DNA of 64,000 bases from Albugo candida (GCA_040437565.1 JBDOQK010000056.1:62001-126000); one strand, 5' to 3'. Positions 23,522-33,886 are shown, numbered from the stretch's first letter. Notes: generated from the sequence alone by a model not told the origin. A program made the numbers and translations.

Positions 23522-24283
23522 NNNNNNNNNNNNNNNNNNNNNNNNNNNNNNNNNNNNNNNNNNNNNNNNNNNNNNNNNNNNNNNNNNNNNNNNNNNNNNN
23601 NNNNNNNNNNNNNNNNNNNNNGACGGGCTTGAATAGCCATAGTAGGTCCTGTACGAGCGACGGGAGCACGTGTCGTCGCTGATTCCAAAGCCGCAACCAC
23701 CCTACCGACGGAGTCTGAGCCACGAGTCATCACTGGAGATGCTCGTCTTTGTGCAGTTGCCCGTGCTGCATTTGTTCCAGGAACGCGAGTAAGGGTCGAC
23801 GTTCGTCCAGTCGAAATGGTGCGTGTTGAAGTTGTCCTCGAGGCGCGGACCGTGGTCGATGCCGATTCGTGTAGTGGTGCGTTAACTCGCGCCGTTCGTG
23901 TTGGTATCGTTGTTGTTGCTGGTTGATCCGCGAGCTGTCGAGTTGGTATCGGTGTTGTTGCTGGTTGACCGGCGCGTTGTCGTGTTGATGTCGGTGTTGT
24001 TGTTTCTGTTGGTTGACCGACGCGTTGACGTGTCGGTGTTGTCACTGGTTGAGCCGCGCGCTGTCGTGTTGGTGGTCGTGCAGACGTATCTGTTGGCTGT
24101 GCTCGTAGCACATATCCACCGCCGACACGTTTCATCATCGACGGTGTCCAATTGCGCGCTGGTGCAGTCATTGTAGTGTTTCGTACTTGCTGCATTCGTA
24201 AAATAATCAGTTTACTTAGAACGAGTATGAGTGAGAAAAGCGGTACGTACACATATTGCCCTGACCCCCAAGTCTCTTAGCAT
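23136..24283 (-). CDS. Thr/Pro/Arg/Gln-rich repeat protein, family not recognised
   Basis: Model: exon 24283-24251 (11 codons), intron 24250-24190 (61 nt, GTACGT...GCAG), a long exon from 24189 running into a 100-N gap (23621-23522), then an exon ending at 23485, a 52-nt intron 23484-23433, and a last exon 23432-23136. All visible splices keep frame. Residues after PSMMKRVGGGYVLRAQP carry five or so imperfect repeats built on TRQRAxQPxTTPT, an intrinsically disordered, strongly basic, Ser/Thr-rich stretch. The C-terminus (TFYLGPSDAKLNWKC ... FMHGMRQRLSLYCAALQMC) is globular-looking with three to four cysteines. Its 3' part has a degenerate inverted copy at 41.4-42.2 kb. Function unknown. Confidence 0.6.
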
Positions 24284-24464
24284 GACTGCATGCTGATTGG
24301 AGACATCACCTCATAGTACATGCCGGGCTCTGCGGGAACGGAGTCGATATCGTTGTCGGCGCATGGGACGATATCGATAAGTATATTTCATTTTGTGTGT
24401 TCGTTTGCATTGATTGATCGATGCGAAGGACACACAGAATGACATATACCCATCGGTATGTGCA

Positions 24465-24655
24465 GCTGATGCATTTGGACATTGGCGCCGCTATTTTTAG
24501 ATGATGTGGCGACGCGCTGTACCGTGTATTCCAAAATTGGCGGCGGCCTGCACATGCGAGTGCTTTTGTAGATGGAATGTTGTATTAGTGTATAGTATGT
24601 AGAGATGTAATGGGAGTGAAATCATTGTAGTTAAGTTACAAGGTTAGAATGGTAG
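24465..24655. repeat. Arm B of the inverted segmental duplication (partner 39640-39829)
   Basis: About 190 bp upstream of the Thr/Pro-rich gene match 39640-39829 in reverse complement with few differences. It is non-coding in both places and could be promoter sequence. The match stops abruptly near 24655 at AATG. Confidence 0.8.
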
Positions 24656-24966
24656 TACACATTAGTCGAATATTCTCATGCACAAAGACGACACGAATGC
24701 GATCACTTTCCTATCAGATATGTTCAATGGCGTGCTAAAATTCGCAGACGACAAACCGAGCTCAAAACACGCGATTTCGTAGTAACTCATCGACCGTTCA
24801 AAGTGTTACCGATGAGAAAACCGGAGAGGAATTAGTATGTATAGTGCGAGCTCATTTGCAAAATACAATTATAGCATTACTGAAGAAAATAGAGAGAAAT
24901 GGAAGCTACAGAAGTACCCACGATTTCATTGAATGATCCCATTACGACACTGTGCCATTTTTCTTC
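24656..24966. other. Intergenic, no gene seen
   Basis: About 310 bp between the upstream flank of the Thr/Pro-rich gene and the stop of the E3BP gene. No open frame with coding character. Confidence 0.4.
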
Positions 24967-26361
24967 CTATAAAGCCATAAGTTCGGGATATTCCATGTAT
25001 CTCTTAAAGCACTGTAAAAATTGTCCTGCAACGAAATCATCCACAACGCGACGATCGGATGATAAAGTCACATTCAAAAGAGTCGCACGATAAGGCTGAA
25101 TGGGTACATCGTTCACTTGACTTGATACCTGAGGCGCTACGAGTTCCTTACGTCCTCGACCAATTGCCATAATACATGCTTGAGGTGGATTGATGACAGC
25201 TGTGAATGTGTCAATACCAAAACCTCCTAAATTTGAGATTGTGAACGATCCACCTTGGAATTCTTCAGGCTTGAGTTTATTTTCACGTGCTCGATGTACA
25301 AGCTCCATAAACTTCTTATTGATACCCGCCAATCCTAGAGCATCAACATGAGTGACAATTGGCGTTATCAGTCCAGACGGTGTCGCTACAGCCACTGATA
25401 CATCCACTGCGTTATTCGCTTTGACACACCCAGTACTGATATCGTAGTAATGATTTGCTTCCGGCACATCTCGAAGAGACAAAGCAACGGCTTTCAGAAT
25501 GAAATCGTTGATAGAAACTTTGATTCCATGTGTTGATTTCAAAGTATGGCGGACTCTGTTCAAATTGTCAATCGCGCAGTCAATGCTTGCATAATGGTGC
25601 GGAACTTCGACTTTTGATGCGGTCAACCTCTTGGCAATGATTTTACGCATGTTGGAGAGTGGAATATCGGTATACGTTTGGGCGTCCGACGCCAATTTCG
25701 ACAGAGCATCCGAATGTTGGACGGGTTCGCTAGATGTTGAGCCACGTTTCACTTCAGTTATCTCACTTTCCTTCAGAGTCCCCTGCTGCTCTTGAACATC
25801 TTTTTGTTCATCCGAAACTAGCGATCGTTTACCCAGAAACTTGATTAAAGGTCTTCGTTCGTTCGTGCTCTTCATTGGCGCTTCGTCTTGTACACTGAGT
25901 TTCTGATCACTTGATGTCGCTTTGTATGACTCCATTGCACCACTAGCAAGAATCTTTTGGTAAAGTTCAGCATCCTCAGCTGTTAACGCAAGTGTGGCCC
26001 CAACAGGTATGTCTTCCGTTCCTTCCGGCACTAATATCTTGGCTAACACGGCTTCGTCTTGCATTTCATAATCAACGACTGCTTTGTCTGTTTCCACCTG
26101 ACAAATCACATCTCCTGGATGTAAGAAATCCCCTTCTTTCTTCATCCAGCGTGAGAGGGTACCAACGCTCATCGTAGGAGACAGAGCTGGCATCTGAAGC
26201 TCTTGAATGGAAGAATCTGCTGTTTCTGTTGAAAACGTAGCGCTCAGACTAGTAGCTTGAGATTGAGCTGCTCTTATGTTGCGTATATTGTTGACAGACG
26301 AAGCCCGAAACCATAGTCTACGCGACGCTGCGGTCGCGTTGCGTTGACATACTCGAAGCAT
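24967..26361 (-). CDS. Pyruvate dehydrogenase complex E3-binding protein-like (inactive E2), mitochondrial
   Basis: 464 residues, no intron. Order: basic, Arg/Ser-rich mitochondrial presequence (about 1-45); one lipoyl domain (about 54-125) with the lipoyl lysine in ETDKAVV (K93); a linker; the inner-core acyltransferase domain (about 230-464; LSNMRKIIAKRL, GGSFTISNLGGFGID, NPPQACIMAIGRGR). The catalytic DHRVVDG signature of active E2 reads SDRRVVDDF, so the active-site His is Arg and the following Gly is Asp; animal PDHX reads SDSRVVDDE at the same place. That favours a structural E3BP over an acetyltransferase. No canonical peripheral subunit-binding domain is visible; the linker instead holds PLIKFLGKRS (171-180). 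Identity as a 2-oxoacid dehydrogenase core protein is firm; E3BP is the better of two readings. Confidence 0.85.
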   Translation of the reverse strand: MLRVCQRNATAASRRLWFRASSVNNIRNIRAAQSQATSLSATFSTETADSSIQELQMPALSPTMSVGTLSRWMKKEGDFLHPGDVICQVETDKAVVDYEMQDEAVLAKILVPEGTEDIPVGATLALTAEDAELYQKILASGAMESYKATSSDQKLSVQDEAPMKSTNERRPLIKFLGKRSLVSDEQKDVQEQQGTLKESEITEVKRGSTSSEPVQHSDALSKLASDAQTYTDIPLSNMRKIIAKRLTASKVEVPHHYASIDCAIDNLNRVRHTLKSTHGIKVSINDFILKAVALSLRDVPEANHYYDISTGCVKANNAVDVSVAVATPSGLITPIVTHVDALGLAGINKKFMELVHRARENKLKPEEFQGGSFTISNLGGFGIDTFTAVINPPQACIMAIGRGRKELVAPQVSSQVNDVPIQPYRATLLNVTLSSDRRVVDDFVAGQFLQCFKRYMEYPELMAL

Positions 26362-26874
26362 TAGGAGCCCCTAATTCTCTGGAGCGCGGTCACGAACCGG
26401 ACTTGATGGGTTTGACCCGGTTACTTATCCGATCATGAAAAGTCACTGTGATCGAAAATGGTACGATTTTGCTGTGTTTTTCATAATAAATCGCTGGCAC
26501 TGACTTTCTTCAGAGGGACTCGCTGTTATGGAGATATACAACAAGAGAAGAAATCCTTGAGCTGGACTCGGTACATAACGTGCAAGACTGTAAAAGGTAT
26601 TGTTCGCGATTGCGTTCCGTGAATTATTAGTATACATGTTGGATGAGTAGGATCTTGGCAGAAATGTTCAATTTAAAAGATGAGAACGACTACCATACAA
26701 AGTTTCTACTAGCGATTTATTATCGCATTTATCGATATCCTTACACCTTCAGATTTGCTATGTGATTCATTCGCATTTCGCCTCACACCTTGACTCAAAA
26801 ACACATTTTGTAGAGAACAGAAGATTACTATCGAGAAATCATCAGTTTTACTTGGTATAAGCCACGTTCTTGTG
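26362..26874. other. Divergent intergenic region
   Basis: About 510 bp between the start of the E3BP gene (minus) and the start of the next plus-strand gene. A 64-codon minus frame at 26637-26443 has no coding character. Presumably holds both promoters. Confidence 0.4.
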
Positions 26875-27231
26875 ATGGACGACTTTGCGTTTACCAGTCA
26901 AAGTACATTGAGGTCGAGCATCGATCGCTTTCAACAATTGATACTGGCGCATTCGGTAAACAGATCACCCACAAGGTATGTGGACTACTGATTTATTCAC
27001 ATTCATTGCTCGTATGCTTGCAGCACCAAAATTTTTGAGTTGGAAGATGTTCGAGAAATTACAGATTTTTTCATGCATGATTATTACCGGCATTTTGGTC
27101 TTAACAAATGCGTATTCACACCGTATCGGCGAATGTACTTGGTTCAGAGAACAATCAACGATGTACAAGTTCCAAGAAAAATCAATCCGCTCAAAGAGGG
27201 ATTACGACTGGACCCGGCCGAAGGCTTATAA
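26875..27231 (+). CDS. Small hypothetical protein, two exons
   Basis: Exon 1 26875-26975, intron 26976-27023 (48 nt, GTATGT...TTGCAG), exon 2 27024-27231; 102 residues. Visible blocks: QSTLRSSIDRFQQLILA, then ELEDVREITDFFMHDYYRHFG and PYRRMYLVQRTINDVQVPRK. Charged, no membrane segment. The stop is 4 bp from the stop of the convergent RPA3 gene. It reads like a conserved small protein, possibly structural, but I do not recognise it. Confidence 0.65.
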
Positions 27232-27235
27232 ATAT

Positions 27236-27719
27236 CTAAAAAAGATGTCGGAACTCGGTGTGGGCCAACTCAACCATTTGATTATATGTTTCCATGTCTA
27301 AGAAAAACACCCGACTTAGAGACACACGAAACGTTTTATTTTGCAAACTGTACCAAACTTCTCTCCAAACAAAGTCACTTTGAACTCTTCAATTGTCCCA
27401 TTTTCAAGCACTCGACCAATCACTTCTACATATTTGCTTTATCGGAAGCGTTTAGCGAACGTTCTAGACATAGAGCCTATCTACCCACCTTCCATAATCG
27501 CTTCCTGGTTTTGGTTGTACATTGACGATCATTCCATCCTGGAGCAGAAATGTGCTGTCAAACAAGTGTAGGTCCAAAGCCTAATATCGATAATACACTG
27601 GAACGAAGAGCTACTGCCGTTGGAGTATGGCTTTCCATGCTTCCTACTAGCGCGACTGTTTTACCGACACATTTACTCAAAAGCTTTTGATTGACGCGAG
27701 GTGCAGTAGATGTATTCAT
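27236..27719 (-). CDS. RPA3: RPA3, replication protein A 14-kDa subunit
   Basis: Smallest subunit of the single-strand DNA-binding heterotrimer. Four short exons: 27719-27597, 27538-27489, 27436-27354, 27297-27236; introns of 58, 52 and 56 nt, every junction in frame; 105 residues. Spliced blocks are typical of the small OB-fold subunit: RVNQKLLSKCVGKTVALVG, then across intron 1 LRSSDGMIVNVQP, across intron 2 KYVEVIGRVLENGTIEEFK, across intron 3 FGEKFDMETYNQMVELA. Human RPA3 is 121 residues; other protist forms are about this size. No single exon exceeds 41 codons, so a simple reading-frame scan misses the gene. Confidence 0.85.
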
Positions 27720-28853
27720 TGACACGCAACGTCAAAGGGAAATTTGATTCAATTCTTATGAAATGTTATTCACCAATCAATTCGTTCGAACGATAGTGTC
27801 ACGTACCCAATGTGCTTCTCGACCAAATTCGGACAAGGAAAAGCAATTCTTACTGACGCCGATATATATTCACATCGCTTGACGCTTTCTATCAAAAGAT
27901 TTGAGTCATTATGAAGGCTATAAGGATCAAAAATTTGGTTATGTGTGCTAAAATCGATCGTTCCTGATCACTTGCTTCGTTAAAAGTATTGGAGTAGAAG
28001 TTGGATGTGTCGCAAGGTATACGCATATATGCGGCAGTTCATTGCAGTTGATTGCTAGAACCCAATTCTACGAATGCCGATTTATTGATTCGCGGTATGG
28101 TAAAAGACGGAAATATCAACATAGATAACAAAACAGATCTCTAAAACAATGCACGAGATCTTGGATCTGGTGCTCGAAATCAACTTGCTCTCTGTACCGT
28201 AATATGTGGATCTCAATGAATGCTGCGAAAATGCGGATATTAGAATCGTGCATTTGCCTATTCAACCATTCTTGCATCTCAAGTGAGGGTAGAAAACACT
28301 CGCGTTGAACTCTGAGCCCCATAACTATTCTCTGCGCGGACAGCGTGCTTCTCACTATTCTGTAAATAGCTATTAGATTATGCTGGATCCAGTTTAATGC
28401 CTTAGACGCAATTTCGATCGATCATAGGCAAGTAGGCGGGCTGACAGACGATTCAACAGTGAATCCTCAAAATCTATTGACTAGTGCAGCCAAATTTGTG
28501 AAAATCAAAACTTAGTAAGCTATGAAAGAGACGTATAGCCGAGTTTTTCATCGAGTCCTGTGCATCAGACTTTCTCGCAAAGAAAGAATCAGCAATGCTC
28601 GTTGACATATCATTTAAATCGAGCCGTTGTATGCCGTTGTATGCCGTTGACAATACCATGAACAAGTCAGAGTCCATTCATATTGCTGATGAAAGCCTCT
28701 ATGTATAGTCGTGGTCAAGTGTGTCTTTCTTTCCTCTCAAGACGAAATCTGATAACTATTCTCGACGTGTTATGCATTGCGGTCACTTGTAACTACTGTG
28801 CGAATAAGCGATGATGTAGAACTCAATTTTTTTTTTAAGGAGTCAGAAACTTT
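27720..28853 (-). other. Coding-like minus-strand fragments, gene model unresolved
   Basis: 28395-28116 is open and strongly protein-like (ASKALNWIQHNLIAIYRIV, EMQEWLNRQMHDSNIRIF, HILRYREQVDFEHQIQDL). 28679-28480 is also open (DMSTSIADSFFARKSDAQDS) but in another frame; between them lie candidate splice sites that do not give one clean product. A three-fold ATGCCGTTGT repeat sits at about 28626-28652. 28115-27720 has no coding signal and contains the RPA3 promoter side. Either an incompletely resolved gene or a damaged one. Confidence 0.4.
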
Positions 28854-29546
28854 CTATTTTCTCTTCTTTGTAGCGTTCTTAGCATCAGGGCTTGGTGGCT
28901 GAGCAGGGGCGGAGCTTGACTCGTCGTCCTTCGCCACATTTTTCGGAGCGGTTTGCTGTCGTTGTTCTGCCATGTGGCTCAGGAATTGGACTGCTTGAGG
29001 GAAGATCTTATCAGCCCATCCTTCTCCTACAAATGCATGCCCCTGTCAATGTTCTGAAGCGTGAGTAAGCGTATCGGCACATTTGCGTACCTGGTTTCAG
29101 AAAATCGGCTTCTACTCTAATTTCACTAATTTCGTCAGTAACCAACTCCTACATAGAAGTAATCAGATACAGCATAAAATGTCGCGTTCACTTACTTCTG
29201 CCCACTTGTAATTGATGAATGAGCCATCTTTCAAAATATCATTTCGTCGAAGGCGTTGAATTCCGACCGACTCTGATTGGACTTTACGAATTAGAGGAAC
29301 CAGTGCCACTGCGCGTCGGAAAAGCATGTTGAACAAAGCTTCAGTATCGTTCGGTTTCTCTTCTTTCAATTTTCGATACAATTCCGCTTCTTCTGGAATC
29401 GTGACGTCAAAGCCGTTGACGATTTCATCTAGATACTCATCTGACTTGTCCTTCTTTTTCGGGAACCAGACTTTGATAGCAAAGGCGAGTAGACTGAAGG
29501 TGGTGATTGCAACGATAATAGCGGTAACCTCTAACTCGGAGAGCAT
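28854..29546 (-). CDS. SEC66: SEC66/SEC71-like ER translocation subunit
   Basis: Subunit of the Sec62/63 complex used for post-translational import into the ER. Exons 29546-29196, 29148-29091, 29026-28854; introns 47 nt (29195-29149) and 64 nt (29090-29027). 193 residues, like yeast Sec66 (206). One N-terminal transmembrane helix (VTAIIVAITTFSLLAFAIKVWF) followed by a Lys/Asp-rich stretch; family blocks TEALFNMLFRRAVALVPLI, and, created by the last splice, EADFLKPGEGWADKIFPQA. The C-terminal tail is Lys/Ala/Pro-rich. An upstream AG at 29043 would break the frame, which fixes the acceptor at 29027. Confidence 0.85.
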
Positions 29547-30119
29547 ACTTTTCCTTTCACTGGAGCTCGCTCAGAGGGAGATCGTATAATCGAGTTGACC
29601 AATTTCGACCAGTGAGAATTAAAGACCCGCTATTTTGACTTATCGACAAGTTATCGACGAATTATGTCAGGAACTAAGACCCTTTCTAAGCGGTTGTCGT
29701 GACAATGCATCATAAAATCAAGCAGGGTCCTGCCAGATGCACTTCTCAAGGTGATACGAATGAAAATTGAAGTACACTGAGATAATTTAAATACAAGCGC
29801 CTTTTAAATTGGCGCTTCGATCGGTTGCTCTTGCTTCGCAAAGCGTAGCTAATTAAAGAAACCAGTCTGTCAGCGTTTATACTAGCTAAACTTCGTTTTT
29901 CAACCAGTGGCCGGGTAAGATCGATATGATAACTCCCATTTTGAGTCAAGAGGTCTGCTTCCGACAAACTTGACCAATTTATAAGCACAATGTCAAACGA
30001 GGGAACTTATGCGGAGTTTTTGACCGTTTGAAAGCATCGCTATCTATTTTTATAAACAAATACATCAAGACGTTTACGATTTCTTTATAGTCGATTTCTA
30101 GTTTAATTCGTTGCATGAA
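29547..30119. other. Divergent intergenic region (SEC66 / coiled-coil gene)
   Basis: About 570 bp between two divergent starts. An 80-codon minus frame (29988-29746) lacks coding character. No RNA gene seen. Confidence 0.4.
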
Positions 30120-30877
30120 ATGAAGCATCGGAGTACATGCTGCGTTTAGTGCTGTCTATTGCAATGTACTAATCATTCTATGTGTTGAAGACGCACGCCA
30201 CGAAGACGCCAAAAGTCGACGCGAACGATTGTGGAATGAAAGACAGAACTATTTCACAACTAAGATGCAGCCCGAGACACGCATCGTAACAAGACCTTCA
30301 ACTGGACTGCCACCATCAAAGCATGAAGCTCAGGCCTCCAAAAGTGCGATCTCAGAGAATTCAGGACCGCATTTTCGGACGGAAATGCAGCTGCAGTTAG
30401 CAGTAAGAATTTACTCAACGTGGACATCTTTGATATCAATATGATCGTAGGCTTTACAATCGTTGCAGCGTGTACAAACTGCGAGGAAAAAAGAACTTAT
30501 CGAGCACAAGTCTATTGAAATGGCCAAGCAGCTGCGTCAGCAGCGGAATGAAGATGCACTAAAGAAGAATTCTAAAATGGCCGTGAAGCGTCTTCGTAAC
30601 TGGAATGAGAAGCAAAAGCTTGAAGAAGTAAGCAGTCATTTTGACGTGTTCACAAGCTTCGATGATGTCTTTGTAGGAATCCGAGCTAGCGTACTTGCTG
30701 CAAAATATCAAACCGGCGGCTGAGGCAGTCCATCTGGCTCAACTTTTGTCTTCTCGTTGGAAAGATGTGGGCAAAGAAGGAGGCGGATTCAAGTCTTGTA
30801 TTCCACAGCATTCACGTCAGGAAATGAGAGTTCAATTTTTATTAGATAATCAACGCATTGGGGCGTTCTACCCGTGA
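30120..30877 (+). CDS. Basic coiled-coil protein, four exons including a 13-nt first exon
   Basis: Exons 30120-30132, 30191-30402, 30469-30627, 30677-30877; introns 58, 66 and 49 nt; 194 residues. Intron 1 has a perfect TACTAAT branch site 19 nt before its end, which supports the tiny first exon (ATG plus ten bases). The protein opens with a basic stretch (KHRNARHEDAKSRRERLW), has a disordered Pro/Ser region, a Lys/Arg/Gln-rich helix (KKELIEHKSIEMAKQLRQQ) and a last exon with ESELAYLLQNIKPAAEAVHL. No signal or membrane segment. Not recognised. Termination at 30877 is assumed; a GTGAG at the stop could be a further donor. Confidence 0.6.
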
Positions 30878-31053
30878 GCAAATGCTTCACATTGGAACAC
30901 AATTCTTCATTCTGCAAGCGAGGTATCATCATCTATACCATTCCTATTTGTACATTGGTTTCCTGATACAAGACGAGTATCAAGCCATTTTTCGACTAGC
31001 GGACTATTGTTTGGCACGTTTTTACCCTTTTCGATCAACATAGGGATGGCTAC
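30878..31053. other. Short convergent spacer
   Basis: About 175 bp between the stops of the coiled-coil and PH-domain genes; no separate gene seen. Confidence 0.4.
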
Positions 31054-32566
31054 CTAGCTTCTGATTTTACCATTTAGAGCGGAAAATCGAAATAAGCCTC
31101 TTCCAAATGTTGCCAAAAAGCTCCCAGTCGCAGCACGTACGTCCGAAAATCGTTGCTCTGCACAATTATTTAATTGAATAGCCAAATGTATCGCACGTAA
31201 CCATTCTTTGAGATCAGCCTCGGAATTGGCTGAGAATACCATTCGATCTTTGACCGATCTGATTGCGAACCGCCAAAGCGTTGCTCGTGAGCCGTCAAAA
31301 ATCGAGTCTTTGGGCATGACCTCAATTGATGTGCTGGTGCATACTGTGAGGTCGAATTGGCCACAAACTTTGCCATTTTCTCGAGTATAAAATGTGACTG
31401 CGTTTCGATTCACAACTGTGTACGATAATTTCCATGAATTTTTTATCCGCATTCCTTTTCCTTTCATTCGATACAAAAGCCCTGATTTGATCGATCGACG
31501 TTGTAACGCACTCATTGCTGCCTCCGGTTCTGAGTCTAAATCGATTCCAGTCGGTTGTTTACGATTTGCTGTTGGCTGCTTGGGTTCACAGCAAACCAAA
31601 TCGACACCTGTAAGTTCATCGTCCCTTTCCTCTAATATCGGGATATCATCTCGTCCTCTATTATCTGCTTCCACATATCCTTTCCGTCGCTCATTCTGAT
31701 AAGCTAGAATACTCTTTCGCTTATCAGGCCGAGTATACTCTTCAACGTTTCCTGATGCGCTCGCGGTGGANNNNNNNNNNNNNNNNNNNNNNNNNNNNNN
31801 NNNNNNNNNNNNNNNNNNNNNNNNNNNNNNNNNNNNNNNNNNNNNNNNNNNNNNNNNNNNNNNNNNNNNNCGATCTGATTGCGAACCGCCAAAGCGTTGC
31901 TCGTGAGCCGTCAAAAATCGAGTCTTTGGGCATGACCTCAATTGATGTGCTGGTGCATACTGTGAGGTCGAATTGGCCACAAACTTTGCCATTTTCTCGA
32001 GTATAAAATGTGACTGCGTTTCGATTCACAACTGTGTACGATAATTTCCATGAATTTTTTATCCGCATTCCTTTTCCTTTCATTCGATACAAAAGCCCTG
32101 ATTTGATCGATCGACGTTGTAACGCACTCATTGCTGCCTCCGGTTCTGAGTCTAAATCGATTCCAGTCGGTTGTTTACGATTTGCTGTTGGCTGCTTGGG
32201 TTCACAGCAAACCAAATCGACACCTGTAAGTTCATCGTCCCTTTCCTCTAATATCGGGATATCATCTCGTCCTCTATTATCTGCTTCCACATATCCTTTC
32301 CGTCGCTCATTCTGATAAGCTAGAATACTCTTTCGCTTATCAGGCCGAGTATACTCTTCAACGTTTCCTGATGCGCTCGCGGTGGAAATGCGTTTATCTA
32401 TTTTTTGTGAAGTCTGCTTCATCATGGAAAAGTCGGATGGATCGGTTGATATACCGTTGAATGTGGACTGGTACTTTAGCGGTCCAGCATCGCTTTGAAA
32501 TCGAACGTCTTCCAGTGAGTTGATGCTAGAGTCCGTTATCGTTGAGTCCCAGGAAAAAGGGGACAT
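31054..32566 (-). CDS. PH-domain protein
   Basis: After collapsing a 516-bp overlap at the gap, one intronless frame of 298 residues. Residues about 1-160 are polar and probably disordered (Ser, Asp, Arg-rich). About 165-275 form a pleckstrin-homology domain: IKSGLLYRMKGKGMRIKNSW, then WKLSYTVV, FYTRENG and the invariant tryptophan in EADLKEWLRAIHLAI. Such domains bind phosphoinositides or protein partners at membranes. A short basic/aromatic tail follows. No catalytic domain, so an adaptor role is likely. In the raw scaffold the overlap shifts the frame, giving two false half genes. Confidence 0.85.
31255..32386. repeat. Unmerged 516-bp contig overlap around 100-N gap (31771-31870)
   Basis: 31255-31770 equals 31871-32386. 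Both cover the middle of the PH-domain gene. Joining 31871 directly to 31254 keeps the frame (AIRS|VKDR). Confidence 0.93.
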
Positions 32567-32787
32567 GACGTGCCTTGACTCAGCAAAGACTCAATACTAT
32601 TAGTATAGTCTGCTCGGTAGCTCGTGTAGCGAGCCAGTTGGTCGAACCCTCAAAAGTATGTAACCACCGACAGCAGAGTTTTGTAGGCGAACTTAGAGGC
32701 ATGACGGAAGTCTGATTAGGTTTGAGTCATCATAGGGTTGAATTGCACTGATTCAATGAATTGCATCGATCGACATTCGGCATCACT

Positions 32788-33705
32788 ATGACGGAATTTA
32801 GAAAGCCAAGTAAGAAAGGATTACGAAGGAAACGAGGAAGAGAAGAGATAGGAAATAGTGGTGATGATGTGTTAGAAAAGGTGGCAGATATTGTCGAGGA
32901 GCAAAGGATCAGGACGCTTGAACGCATAGCGAGTAAAAGTGTGAATTGTAAGCAAGAGGGTACGAAGAAAGTCATATCGTCAAGTTTTGATGACAAATTG
33001 TATGGCTTGCACGATCCCAGTTGTCACGGATCAGCAAACGAAAAACTGATCCAGCTACTGGATGGACAATTTACTGGACAGACGGAAAATGCGCAGTACA
33101 AACATCATAGGGAGCTGATGTGAGTTGTCTAAATTATGTGTTTCTCTAAATAATCTAATCACGGGTAGGAATCGATATATTGAAGCGCGTCTGAACTCAA
33201 CTAAAGCAGATAAAGAAGAAAAGCAATGTCAGAATAGTCAAGAGAAAGAGGACGATGCACTATACGCGCTACCATCGGATCTTACACCCATGCCCATGAC
33301 TGCTGAGGCCAATAGCTCCGATGGCGTATTGATTTGGAATACTGGAATTGCCGAAGTCGAGTTGCCTTCCACTTACAAAAACAAAATTGTGGAGGCCACA
33401 AAATCCGCTCTTAATTCAGAGAGTGTATTGGCCACTTCGAATCCTCATCCAACCAATTCATTACCTACCAATTTGAGTACCAACTTTAATCGACACCGGC
33501 ATGACTTTATAACAGACATGAAGAAACTCCCACGAGGTAGGCTCCACAAATTACTATAATGATCACTATACCCTAGTTACTAATGCTTTTTGCCTTCTGG
33601 ACAGACGAGCAGCGGGAGCGAGGCTTCAAACGCATTCGAAACAATGAATCAAGTGACGACGCTGTGGTGTCACGCTTCCGTAAATTCGAGTGTCGAAAAT
33701 CATAG
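32788..33705 (+). CDS. TLS1: TLS1/C9orf78-like spliceosome-associated protein
   Basis: Homologue of human C9orf78 and fission yeast Tls1, which act with Brr2 and affect splicing and heterochromatin. Exons 32788-33119, 33169-33536, 33605-33705; introns 49 and 68 nt; 266 residues. Opening is basic (PSKKGLRRKRGREE), with VADIVEEQRIR, then MNRYIEARLNSTKAD formed across intron 1 (MMKYIETELKKRKG in human), ALYALPSDL, GIAEVELPSTYKNKI, PTNLSTNFNRHRHDF, and a last exon RERGFKRIRNNESSDDAV...FRKFE resembling the conserved C-terminus. 180 bp upstream of the next gene's likely start, same strand. Confidence 0.8.
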
Positions 33706-33886
33706 AGATTTGATATGTAGTGGTATACCGCCAGTCTCATTGATGCAAATGATGTCGGAACTGCATTGCGGTTTCGCTTTATAATTAGTAAAATATTTCA
33801 TAATATACTGTTTCGAACTGCTTCATTTTTATTTGGTCTTGCCGATTATACTTCATTGCAAACGCTGTCATTGGCGTGGCAACTCA

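Noticed and set aside
23368-24252. N-terminal hydrophobic leader (MYVPLFSLILVLSKLII) on the Thr/Pro-rich protein as a signal peptide
   Set aside because: These codons fall in a 61-nt sequence with good donor, branch and acceptor, and splicing it out joins an upstream exon in frame; they are more likely intron.
24967-26361. Active dihydrolipoamide acetyltransferase (E2)
   Set aside because: The catalytic His-Gly pair of DHRVVDG is replaced (RR..DD) exactly as in E3BP-type proteins.
27291-27571. Plus-strand frames opposite RPA3
   Set aside because: They have no coding character; the minus strand gives a full, correctly spliced RPA3.
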